Source of the DNA: Bog-950 sp044225825 | GTDB lineage: Bacteria > Bacteroidota > Bacteroidia > Chitinophagales > LD1 | Assembly (NCBI GenBank): GCA_044225825.1 | Contig: JBGAIB010000005.1 | Location: forward strand, 62,001-126,000 | Length of the DNA: 64,000 nt | Direction of reading: 5' to 3' | Shown: positions 1-8,789 of the stretch, piece by piece | Layout of the letters: each line of letters opens with the position of its first letter | Position numbering within the stretch: the stretch's first letter is position 1 | Notes under the pieces: model-generated | The model's input: only the letters and a program-made list of their open reading frames with translations | What the model was told of the DNA's origin: nothing | Database searches by the model: none | Program-made: the position numbers and the translations under genes

Positions 1-300
1 GATGAGGTAGAATTTTGATTCAAAAAAGAGGAATAGGCAGGTATTTTAACAAAACTCAAAAATCACGCATCAAAACCCTCATTTTCAGTCATTTTTAGGG
101 CCTTTTAACCAACTCAGCAATCAACATATTATCATGGTTGTATACCAGCCCGGTAATCTAAAAAGTAAGTAATTCGGTGTGTTTTAAGGCCTCAAATTTT
201 GTGGAAAACCTGTGGATACGTGTTGGTTTCTTCGGGTTTTAGGGGCTACCCGTTTTTATATTTTCGTTCCCCTTTTGCACATTGATAAAGTGACCCATTT
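1..300. other. Gene-free leader region upstream of smc
   Basis: No credible gene is seen here. It holds the upstream region of smc. Two sequences, TGTGGAAAA (200-208) and TGTGGATAC (211-219), each differ by one base from a DnaA box read on the minus strand. A short hairpin with CGGGT (233-237) and ACCCG (248-252) arms is followed by five T, so it resembles a weak terminator or attenuator about 45 bases before the smc start. A TATATTTTC sequence just after it is a poor match to the Bacteroidota -7 box. None of these is strong alone. Confidence 0.4.
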
Positions 301-3300
301 ATGCAGTTAACCACGCTCGAAATTAAAGGTTTTAAAAGCTTTGCTGAAAAAACCACCATACACTTCAACAACCGTATTACCGGGGTAGTAGGACCCAACG
401 GTTGTGGAAAAAGTAACGTAGTTGATAGCATCCGCTGGGTGTTGGGTGAGCAAAAGACCTCCCAACTGCGCTTAGAAAAAATGGAGAACCTGATCTTCAA
501 CGGCACCAAGAGCCGTAAACCTTCAGGTATGGCTGAGGTTAGCCTTACCTTTGAGAATACCAAAAACGTACTGAGCAGCGATTATAAGACCATTACGATT
601 ACCCGTCGGCTGTTTCGCGATGGCGAAAGCGAATACCTGCTGAATGGTGTTGTTTGCCGTTTGAAGGACATCACCTCACTGTTCCTGGATACCGGAGTAA
701 GTGCAGATAGCTATGCCATCATCGAATTGGGAATGATGGACGAAATTTTGAATGACCGCGATAACTCGCGCCGTAAACTGTTTGAACAGGCCGCCGGTGT
801 AGCCAAATACAAAAAGCGCAAAAAGGAAACCATTGATAAATTGAAAGGTACCGATGCCGACCTGGAGCGCGTTAAAGACTTACTGTTTGAAATTGAAGGA
901 CAGCTAAAAACCCTCGAAAGTCAGGCTAAAAAAACCAAGCGCTACTACGAACTGAAGGAAGAATACAAGGAACTAAGCGTATTGTTGGCCAAGTATAATC
1001 TCCAAACCTATAAGGAGACCTTTAAGAGCCTTGAAACGCAGAAAACCCAGGAAGAGGACAAAAAGCTGGAACTGGAAACCACCGTATCGCAAACAGAAGC
1101 GCTACTGGAAAAAGAAAAGCTGGATAATGTAGATAAGGAGCGTGCGCTGTTTGAGGTGCAACGCAAATTGAATACACTAGTGGCCGGCGTAGGGGAAAAG
1201 GAAAACGAACGCAACCTGCTAAGCCAGCAGATTAAATACGCACTGGACAAGAAGGAAACTGCCGAACGCCAGATTATTGAAGCCAACGATCAGGTTGAAA
1301 AGTTGAAGATCAGCATCGATAAGTTGAGCATTGATAAGGAAAGCGAAGAACAGATACTGGATAGCCGCAAGCAGGAATTAAGTGTTTTGGAGGAAGAATT
1401 ATCTGCTATCCGCAATCAACACGGTAGTTTGAAAGACACCCTAACTACGGAGCAAAAAACATACGCTGAAAAAGAGCGTCAGATATTTGAACTGGAGAAG
1501 AAGCTGGCAGTAAACCGCAGTAGTAACGAAAGCCTGCAGCGCGATTTAAATCAAAGTGAAGATGATGTTCGCAAAAAGCGTACGGAACTGGAACAGTTGC
1601 AAAAAGACTTTGACCAGTTAAAGGCTGATAAGGACGCAGGAGAAGTCAAGTTAAACTCTTTGATATCAGAGGAAGAAAACAAGAAAAAGGAAATTTCTGA
1701 GCTAGAATCAAGCATAGAGAAAACGCGCGTTGATTTAACCCAGGAGACACGTACCCTTGACGCCAAGAAGAACGAATACGATCTAACTAAGAGCCTGGTT
1801 GAAAACCTGGAAGGCTTTCCGGAAAGTATTAAGTTTTTGAAAAAGAACGCCAAATGGAGTAAGGAAGCTCCTCTCCTTTCTGATATCATCTATTGTGCCG
1901 AGGAATACCGTGTAGCCATCGAAAACTACCTGGAGCCCTACCTTAATTACTATGTGGTTCAGAATATTCAGGAAGCAGTAATGGCCGTAAACCTGTTGAA
2001 TGACGCAAGTATGGGTCGTGCCAACTTCTTTATACTGGACGAGTTTGAGAAATACGAACAAAAACCACACGTAAATATTGATGGCGCAAAAGCGGTAAGC
2101 GAATTGGTGGAACTTGACACCCAATACAAAAAGCTGGGTTCTTACCTGTTAGATAACGTATTTCTGGTGGATGACACCAACCAGTTTGATGTTACCGGCT
2201 TAAGCACACAAAATAAGGTGGTGTTGCTATCTAAAAGCGGTCGATTTATTCGCAAGGACTTTTCACTAAGCGGAGGAGCAGTAGGGTTATTTGAAGGTAA
2301 AAAGATTGGACGAGCCAAAAACCTCGAGAAGCTTCAAGAGGAAATTAAGGCACTAGAAGTATCGACTTACAAATTGCACCAACAGGTAGCCAACGCTCAG
2401 GTTAAGATCAATCAACTAAAGGCCAGTAGCCTTGTACGCGATATCGACGCTCAACGCAATCTGGTAAACCAGTTGAATTCACGCATTTCGGGTTCACAGG
2501 CCAGCATCCAAAGCCTTGTTAAGTTTCTGGAAAGTGCCGATGCCAAGAGCAAGGATATCACCGACCGCTTAGAAACGCTGAAATCGGAAGTAGAGAGCAT
2601 TACCGGTGAACTGAACGTGATCCGCGAAACGCAAACATCTGCCAAGTCGGAATTGGAAAAAACCGATAAAGAGTTTATTGAACTCACCAACCGCCTTAGC
2701 CAAGCTAGTAGCCGCTATAACCAAAAGAATATCGAGTTTCACCAACAACAGAACCGGGTTAATAGTATTAACCAGGAGCTAGGCTTTAAAAAGAGCCAGA
2801 TTGAAACCTTAAGTACCCAACTTACCCGCAACAACGATGTAATTCTGGAAAGCCAGATTCAGGTGGAAGAAAATCAGAAAAAGCTGAAAGACCTGGAAGC
2901 CACCTTACTTGGCAGTTATGCTGACAAAGAAAGCTACCAGTCCGAGGTTGCTGAAGCAGAAAAAACCTACTACGACAGTCGTGCGGCTATAAATGACCTG
3001 GATGCCAAAGCCCGCGAACTAGGCCGTAACCGCGATGCCGTTAATACTTTGCTGCAGAGTATAAACGATAAGTTCAACGAACTGCGACTTAGCTTAACCA
3101 GTATGAAGGAGCGCCTGTACGTTGAGTTCAACATGGACATAAACGTGATATTGAACGAAGAGTTCGAAATGGTGCAGCCCCTTGAAGAAGTGCAGGTAGA
3201 AGTTGAAAAGGTCAAAAAGCGTCTCGATAACTTTGGAGAAATTAACCCAATGGCGTTAGAAGCCTTCGAAGAGATGAAGAAGCGCTACGACTTTATCATT

Positions 3301-3837
3301 GCCCAGCGCAAGGATTTAGAAGATGCCAAGGAAAGCCTTTTAAGCACCATCAAGGAAATTGAAGATACTGCCAAGACCCAGTTTATGGAGGCCTTTACAA
3401 AGGTGCGCGAGAACTTTATCCGTGTGTTCCATACGCTATTTAGCGATGATGATCAGTGCGATCTATTCCTCGAAAATCCGGATGATCCATTAGAAAGTAA
3501 GATTGAGATTATAGCCAAGCCTAAAGGCAAGCGCCCAACTGTTATCGATCAGCTTTCAGGTGGTGAGAAAACCTTAACGGCAACAGCACTGCTATTCTCC
3601 CTATACCTGTTAAAGCCTGCTCCGTTCTGTATCTTTGATGAGGTGGATGCTCCATTGGATGATACCAACATTGCCAAATTCACTAAAATCATTCAAGAGT
3701 TCTCGAAAGACTCACAGTTCATCATCGTTACACACAACAAAATGACCATGTCGGAAGTAGACGCCATATATGGTGTTACGATGGCCGAGCAGGGCGTTTC
3801 GCGCGTAGTGCCGGTTGACTTCCGTAGCTTAAACTAA
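301..3837 (+). CDS. smc: Chromosome segregation ATPase SMC
   Basis: SMC is the ring-forming ATPase that works with ScpA/ScpB to organise and segregate the chromosome. The 1178-residue product is the usual length. Visible parts are the Walker A motif GPNGCGKSN (residues 31-39), a long charged coiled coil to about residue 500, a hinge at roughly 505-655, a returning coiled coil, and the C-terminal head with the LSGGEK signature (about 1085) and Walker B FDEVDAPLDD (about 1110). The ATG at 301 begins directly with the conserved MQLTTLEIKGFKSF start. It is followed by a strong terminator and is probably monocistronic. scpA and scpB are not in this window. Identification is very secure. Confidence 0.98.
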   Translation: MQLTTLEIKGFKSFAEKTTIHFNNRITGVVGPNGCGKSNVVDSIRWVLGEQKTSQLRLEKMENLIFNGTKSRKPSGMAEVSLTFENTKNVLSSDYKTITITRRLFRDGESEYLLNGVVCRLKDITSLFLDTGVSADSYAIIELGMMDEILNDRDNSRRKLFEQAAGVAKYKKRKKETIDKLKGTDADLERVKDLLFEIEGQLKTLESQAKKTKRYYELKEEYKELSVLLAKYNLQTYKETFKSLETQKTQEEDKKLELETTVSQTEALLEKEKLDNVDKERALFEVQRKLNTLVAGVGEKENERNLLSQQIKYALDKKETAERQIIEANDQVEKLKISIDKLSIDKESEEQILDSRKQELSVLEEELSAIRNQHGSLKDTLTTEQKTYAEKERQIFELEKKLAVNRSSNESLQRDLNQSEDDVRKKRTELEQLQKDFDQLKADKDAGEVKLNSLISEEENKKKEISELESSIEKTRVDLTQETRTLDAKKNEYDLTKSLVENLEGFPESIKFLKKNAKWSKEAPLLSDIIYCAEEYRVAIENYLEPYLNYYVVQNIQEAVMAVNLLNDASMGRANFFILDEFEKYEQKPHVNIDGAKAVSELVELDTQYKKLGSYLLDNVFLVDDTNQFDVTGLSTQNKVVLLSKSGRFIRKDFSLSGGAVGLFEGKKIGRAKNLEKLQEEIKALEVSTYKLHQQVANAQVKINQLKASSLVRDIDAQRNLVNQLNSRISGSQASIQSLVKFLESADAKSKDITDRLETLKSEVESITGELNVIRETQTSAKSELEKTDKEFIELTNRLSQASSRYNQKNIEFHQQQNRVNSINQELGFKKSQIETLSTQLTRNNDVILESQIQVEENQKKLKDLEATLLGSYADKESYQSEVAEAEKTYYDSRAAINDLDAKARELGRNRDAVNTLLQSINDKFNELRLSLTSMKERLYVEFNMDINVILNEEFEMVQPLEEVQVEVEKVKKRLDNFGEINPMALEAFEEMKKRYDFIIAQRKDLEDAKESLLSTIKEIEDTAKTQFMEAFTKVRENFIRVFHTLFSDDDQCDLFLENPDDPLESKIEIIAKPKGKRPTVIDQLSGGEKTLTATALLFSLYLLKPAPFCIFDEVDAPLDDTNIAKFTKIIQEFSKDSQFIIVTHNKMTMSEVDAIYGVTMAEQGVSRVVPVDFRSLN

Positions 3838-3857
3838 GCTTTTGTTACCTCCAATAT

Positions 3858-3890
3858 AAGAGGCGGCCTCATCAGGCCGCCTCTTTCTTT
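3858..3890 (+). terminator. Intrinsic terminator after smc
   Basis: A perfect 12-bp stem (3858-3869 with 3874-3885) with a CATC loop, followed by a T-rich stretch, lies 20 bases after the smc stop. Confidence 0.9.
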
Positions 3891-3935
3891 TTGCCAATAC
3901 ACACAATTTTAGCCAACCGGAGGGGTTATCCTTAT

Positions 3936-5297
3936 ATGGCTACTTTCTTCTCAAAACTTAAACAGGCCTACAGCCTCTACAAGCAGATCGACCTCGGTCA
4001 ACTGGAAAGGCTTGCTGCCAAAGTAAACCTGCCGGAGGTGATGAACAGCATTGGCCACATGGATGATAAGCAACTTCATCAGGTGGTTAAAATGCTTACG
4101 CACACTACTGGCCGGCACAAAGAACTGCCACCAATAGATGGGGACTTTTACCATATAAGCCACCTTCTAACACAGGAAGAAAGAGCCTTACAGCTGAAGG
4201 TGCGCGATTTTATGGAAAGTGAGATTAAGCCACTGGTAAATGATTACTGGTTGCGGGGTGACTTCCCTTTCGATATTATACCCAAACTGGCCCAACTAAA
4301 CATATGTGGCAGCTCTTATAACGGCTATGGTTGCCCATCGCTTTCGCACGTTATGGAAGGTGTGTTAGCTATGGAAATGGCTCGGGTGGATACTTCCATC
4401 TCCACCTTCTTTGGTGTGCAAAGCGGATTGGCAATGGGCTCCATTTACCTAATGGGTTCTGAAGCCCAGAAGCAGGAATGGTTGCCGGCTATGCAGCAAT
4501 TCAGCAAAATTGGCGCCTTTGGACTTACCGAACCCAGTGTTGGCAGCGGAGTAGCAGGCGGACTAACCATGAAGGCCCGAAGACATGGTGACAGTTGGTT
4601 GCTTAACGGCCAAAAGAAATGGATCGGCAATGCCACCTTTGCTGATGTGGTAGTGCTTTGGGCACAGGACACCGAAGACCATGAGGTGAAAGGTTTTTTA
4701 GTCCGCAAGGACAATCCCGGTATGCATGTTGCCAAAATGGAAGACAAGATGGCCTTACGTATTGTGCAGAACGGGCTGATAACATTAAACAACTGCGAAG
4801 TGCATGAAAGCGACCGTTTGCCCTTTGCCAATTCCTTTAAGGACACAGCTAATGTATTACGCATGACCCGGGCAGGAGTAGCCTGGCAGGCCGTAGGTTG
4901 CGCCCGTGGTGCTTACGAAAGCGCGCTGAAGTATACGAGAGAAAGAACGCAATTCGGCAAACCGATTGCCTCCTTTCAGCTTATACAAAACCACCTGGTG
5001 GAAATGCTCAGCAACCTTACCGCCATGCAAACCCTTGCGCTGCGCTTATCGCAACTGCAAAGCGAAGAAAAGATAACCGATGAACATGCTGCGCTGGCTA
5101 AGGTATTCTGCAGTTTGCGGACCCGCGATATAGTAAGCAAAGCGCGCGAAGTAATGGGCGGTAACGGCATATTACTGGAGCACGATGTAGCCCGATTTGT
5201 AGCAGATGCTGAAGCTATCTACAGCTATGAAGGCACCAAAGAGATAAACACCTTAATAGTAGGCCGGGCAATAACCGGTTATAGTGCTTTTGTATAG
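3936..5297 (+). CDS. Acyl-CoA dehydrogenase, glutaryl-CoA dehydrogenase/ACX4-like
   Basis: FAD-dependent acyl-CoA dehydrogenase (453 residues) that would introduce an alpha-beta double bond into a CoA thioester. The core shows FGLTEP, NGQKKWIGNA and the C-terminal YEGTKEINTLIVGRAITG, whose Glu in YEGT is the catalytic base of the glutaryl-CoA dehydrogenase subgroup. The position of the Arg that binds the glutaryl carboxylate in human GCDH (in VDSGYRSAMSVQ) is Ser here (VDTSISTFFGVQ). A monocarboxylic acyl-CoA, as in plant ACX4, is therefore more likely than glutaryl-CoA. An N-terminal extension of about 70 residues precedes the usual domain. The ATG at 3936 follows GGAGGGG; the upstream in-frame TTG at 3891 lies in the smc terminator and is unlikely to be the start. 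Confidence 0.9.
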   Translation: MATFFSKLKQAYSLYKQIDLGQLERLAAKVNLPEVMNSIGHMDDKQLHQVVKMLTHTTGRHKELPPIDGDFYHISHLLTQEERALQLKVRDFMESEIKPLVNDYWLRGDFPFDIIPKLAQLNICGSSYNGYGCPSLSHVMEGVLAMEMARVDTSISTFFGVQSGLAMGSIYLMGSEAQKQEWLPAMQQFSKIGAFGLTEPSVGSGVAGGLTMKARRHGDSWLLNGQKKWIGNATFADVVVLWAQDTEDHEVKGFLVRKDNPGMHVAKMEDKMALRIVQNGLITLNNCEVHESDRLPFANSFKDTANVLRMTRAGVAWQAVGCARGAYESALKYTRERTQFGKPIASFQLIQNHLVEMLSNLTAMQTLALRLSQLQSEEKITDEHAALAKVFCSLRTRDIVSKAREVMGGNGILLEHDVARFVADAEAIYSYEGTKEINTLIVGRAITGYSAFV

Positions 5298-5300
5298 GAC

Positions 5301-8300
5301 TTAATGTACTACCACAAACCGCGCACTGCTCTCCTTACCGGCAACCGCAACTTTAGCTATATACGACCCCTGAGGCAAACTGCTTACCTGCAACGTCCTA
5401 AACGCAACTCCAGGTTTTGCAATTGAGCCTTGTTCGCTTATTACCAGTGCGCCTTTGCTATCATAAATTCGATAGTCGATTGAGCCGGGCTTAAATACAT
5501 TAAAACTAAGTGTTATGTCAGATGTTGCCGGATTAGGTGACACCAAAAGTGCTCCCGCATTTTCTTTCATCCCCTTGGGTAAACCTGTAAAGCCGTCAAA
5601 GCTCAGTTTATCTATAGCAGCAACAGACAAGCCTTTCGGACTGTATTGCGTACCGATACGGATGAGGATATCCGCTGTATCAGGTTGCACTACATTATCA
5701 TTAAAGACCAAAGGTATTTCGAATGGCATAAAATCGGTAGCTGAGTCCGTAATAAACAAACTGCCATAACCGATGTTCTGCCCGGCTCTGGAAAATGATA
5801 TGGATATTTCCAGCGTGTCATTCTGCTGCGGTAGAAACTTATAATAACCGTTTAGTGTTTGGTGTTGGATAACACAAGGGAAACCCAAGCCTCCCTGCCC
5901 TAACACTTTATCCAGGTTTTCGATACCGGCGGCGTGCATATTTCCTGCTCCATCGGTTATATTACTTAAAAGAACAGCATAATCATCAGGCTGGGCAAAC
6001 CAGGTTTTTGAAACTGTTGGTGTAACCCCAGGTTCTGCATTCAAAAACTTTGGATAATACCAACCGGGCAGGCGTTCGTAGTTATAATTAAACCAATCCT
6101 CCATGTTACCATTGAGCACCGCCGGGGCACCACTACCAAAGCTTATATCATCAATGGCAATGTAATTCCCCGTATTGACAGGTAATGTGTTTGTAAAAGG
6201 GTTAGCTGGTATGACCCCTATCATTAAACTATCGGGCATGGCTCCGGAGTTATATGCAACAGCTGCCGAAAAACGCTTAAACGACCCACCTGAATTTCCA
6301 CCGATAAAAAATACATTTTCTGATACAGGCGTACTGCCTTGCAACAATTGAACCAATACCAATCCCGTATCAATCGTTTGCATGTTATAGTTCAGGAAAA
6401 AACTAACACTATCAGGCCTGTAAGAAAAGGCCTGGCCACCTGTGGCCTTATCACCTACAAAGCCCATCATGGCCACGTTAGGCCATACCACCTGTAAGGC
6501 ATTACCTGAATGTCCGTTAAGTTTGGCAAAGTTTTCGTTGAACAGATTCCAACCAGTTGGTAACTCCACGGTGTTATTTTCCCACACCTGAAAATCCCAA
6601 TTGGGTATGCCGGACGCTCCGGTATAAAGTTGGATCGTATCTGCATAAAAATCCACAGCCCCCACCGTTCCCTTCATTCGCACATAATACACAGCGTTTG
6701 GTAACAAACCTGTTATTGTAGCGCTTAATTGATGCGTAGCAGTATCGCTGATAGTAGCCGGTGAAGCGGCAACCTGGGTGCCAAAGGCAGTTGTAGTTCC
6801 AAATTCAAAGCTGAGGTTAGCACTGCCGTTTAAGCCACCGGCCAATCCATGCAATTGGGCACCTGACGAAGTAACATTGGTAGCCGCCAACGTTTTAAAC
6901 ACATTGAATGTAGCACCTGTATAGAAGGTAACGGTATTTGAATAAAGATCACCAAAAGCCGTTTGCCCCTTCAGTCGTACCTGGTATTGCTTTAAACCTT
7001 TTAATCCACTCACCGATGCAGTGATTACATACTGTCCGGTATCGCTTATCGTATTGGGAAATGGAATAACTACCTTGGATAGAGCAGCGGACGTATCATA
7101 CTCAAATGCCAGGCTTACCGGGGCATAGCAACGGTCGATATACGCATTAAAGGTAGCAGAGCTATCTGTGATATTTGTAACTGCATTAGCTTGAAAACTT
7201 ACATAAGGAGTGCCAGTAAAAAAGGTGCCGATATCCCCATAATACAAATTAGTGGTTCCTACCCCTTTTAACCGATAATAATACGTTGTATGCGTTTGCA
7301 AGCCGTTCACAGAAGCAGTAAGGTTATGCTGAAGGGAATCGCTTACGGTAGCAGGGCTGGCAGCCAATACATTGCCCATTGCCGGTGTGGCACCATATTC
7401 AAATGACAATGTTACTGTTTCCTGTAAATGGTTTACCAAACCATTTAGTTGGGCAGCATTTGCTGTAATACCGGTGGCCCCCATCGTTTTGAAGACCCGG
7501 GTGGTTGCACCTGTATAAAAATGGCCTATGCCGCTCATGCTATAACCTGCCAGTGTACTGGCTAATACCCTGTAATAATAATTGCTATCGGGCAGCAAGC
7601 CTGTTAGTGTAACCGGAACCAGATTAGCTGTGTCGTAAGTTAAAATTGGTTGGGGATAGGTAAAACTGATATTGTTGGAGAAGAGTGAGTCTGTAGCTGA
7701 AATAATTTGGTAATTACCGGGATAGCCGTGCGTATTAATGCTATTAATGACAGTTGCTGAAGTAGAATCGATTACCATAGCATTCAGCACGTAGGCATCA
7801 GGGGCAACAGACTTTGTATAAATAAAACAACTGCCCCCATGTGCTGCTATAAAGCCGAAAGAATCAGTAAGAAATCGAACAGCGGTAAACTTCTGCGTAA
7901 AGGAATTTACAACAGTATCCTGATTCCAGCTCAAGCCTCCATCTAAAGAGCGCAGCAGTACACTATTATCTCCTGCAATAAACCCTTTACCGGGCGTAAG
8001 GAACCACACGTCATTAAGGCAAGCACCGGTTTCGTCCTTCAACACGGTCCAGTTTGCACCGGCATTGGTTGTTTGCAAAATTGTGCGGGTGCTATCATCA
8101 CCACCTACTATAAAACCATTCAGTGCGTCGGCAAAATAGATGCTTTTAAAATTGCGTTGTAAAGGTGCACTTACCGGCGTCCAGTTTAACCCGCTGTTTG
8201 CAGTTGCCAGTATAGTACCTTTATCACCAACCGCAAAACCGCTACTATTGCTAACAAAAGCTACGGAGTTTAATCGTTCACCGGGTTGATCTAACAATAC

Positions 8301-8774
8301 CGAAAAGGTTTGCCCCCCGTCGGTGGTTTTCCAAATGGTTTGTATGCTATCGAAATCTTTCCTTCCCACCACATAACCTGTAACGTTATCGGTAAAAACA
8401 ATTTTACTCAAGTCGCGGTCGATGGGGGCGCTGCTATAAAACCAGTTAAGCCCTCCGTCGATAGTGCGTTTAATCTTACCATGTGTACCAACTGCAGTAG
8501 CTGTTACTGGCGTATTAAAGGCAAAGCTCTCAATCCAGGCATGACCGGGGTAGTCACCCAAAAAGTCCCACACCATTCCTTCGCTGGTGCTGCGGAACAT
8601 GCTCTCCATGGAGTCATTGATAAAAAAGCCTCCAGCTATTTGTATGTCGGTTTTACTTTTTAGTACCACATCGTTTACATTACGGGCATGTGGTATGGCC
8701 ATTTGATACCACTGTTGCGCATGGATACCGGTAGCTACTACCAACAGCAGGCAAAGTGTAAACAGTTGTTTCAT
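5301..8774 (-). CDS. T9SS type A cargo with YCF48-like and FnIII-like repeats (paralogue 1)
   Basis: Large secreted protein (1157 residues). A signal peptide ends near residue 20 (MKQLFTLCLLLVVATGIHAQ). Residues about 25-330 form YCF48-like propeller repeats, with recurring motifs such as KTTDGGQTF, FAVGDKGTIL and DGGLSWN. Four fibronectin-III-like repeats follow (about 330-730; each has LSFEYG...ATISD...YYYRLKG...FYTG). Two jelly-roll-like segments come next, then a C-terminal T9SS type A sorting domain (SPNPATSDITLSF to the end, about 1075-1157). It should be exported by the Sec pathway and then by T9SS and held at the surface or released. It lies 15 bases after its tandem paralogue, so the two are probably co-transcribed. 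The ligand is unknown. Confidence 0.88.
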   Translation of the reverse strand: MKQLFTLCLLLVVATGIHAQQWYQMAIPHARNVNDVVLKSKTDIQIAGGFFINDSMESMFRSTSEGMVWDFLGDYPGHAWIESFAFNTPVTATAVGTHGKIKRTIDGGLNWFYSSAPIDRDLSKIVFTDNVTGYVVGRKDFDSIQTIWKTTDGGQTFSVLLDQPGERLNSVAFVSNSSGFAVGDKGTILATANSGLNWTPVSAPLQRNFKSIYFADALNGFIVGGDDSTRTILQTTNAGANWTVLKDETGACLNDVWFLTPGKGFIAGDNSVLLRSLDGGLSWNQDTVVNSFTQKFTAVRFLTDSFGFIAAHGGSCFIYTKSVAPDAYVLNAMVIDSTSATVINSINTHGYPGNYQIISATDSLFSNNISFTYPQPILTYDTANLVPVTLTGLLPDSNYYYRVLASTLAGYSMSGIGHFYTGATTRVFKTMGATGITANAAQLNGLVNHLQETVTLSFEYGATPAMGNVLAASPATVSDSLQHNLTASVNGLQTHTTYYYRLKGVGTTNLYYGDIGTFFTGTPYVSFQANAVTNITDSSATFNAYIDRCYAPVSLAFEYDTSAALSKVVIPFPNTISDTGQYVITASVSGLKGLKQYQVRLKGQTAFGDLYSNTVTFYTGATFNVFKTLAATNVTSSGAQLHGLAGGLNGSANLSFEFGTTTAFGTQVAASPATISDTATHQLSATITGLLPNAVYYVRMKGTVGAVDFYADTIQLYTGASGIPNWDFQVWENNTVELPTGWNLFNENFAKLNGHSGNALQVVWPNVAMMGFVGDKATGGQAFSYRPDSVSFFLNYNMQTIDTGLVLVQLLQGSTPVSENVFFIGGNSGGSFKRFSAAVAYNSGAMPDSLMIGVIPANPFTNTLPVNTGNYIAIDDISFGSGAPAVLNGNMEDWFNYNYERLPGWYYPKFLNAEPGVTPTVSKTWFAQPDDYAVLLSNITDGAGNMHAAGIENLDKVLGQGGLGFPCVIQHQTLNGYYKFLPQQNDTLEISISFSRAGQNIGYGSLFITDSATDFMPFEIPLVFNDNVVQPDTADILIRIGTQYSPKGLSVAAIDKLSFDGFTGLPKGMKENAGALLVSPNPATSDITLSFNVFKPGSIDYRIYDSKGALVISEQGSIAKPGVAFRTLQVSSLPQGSYIAKVAVAGKESSARFVVVH

Positions 8775-8789
8775 AGTGCAAAGGTTTAA

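Noticed and set aside
3891..3935. Extended start of the acyl-CoA dehydrogenase at a TTG
   Set aside because: It begins in the tail of the smc terminator; the ATG at 3936 follows a G-rich site and starts a normal N-terminus.
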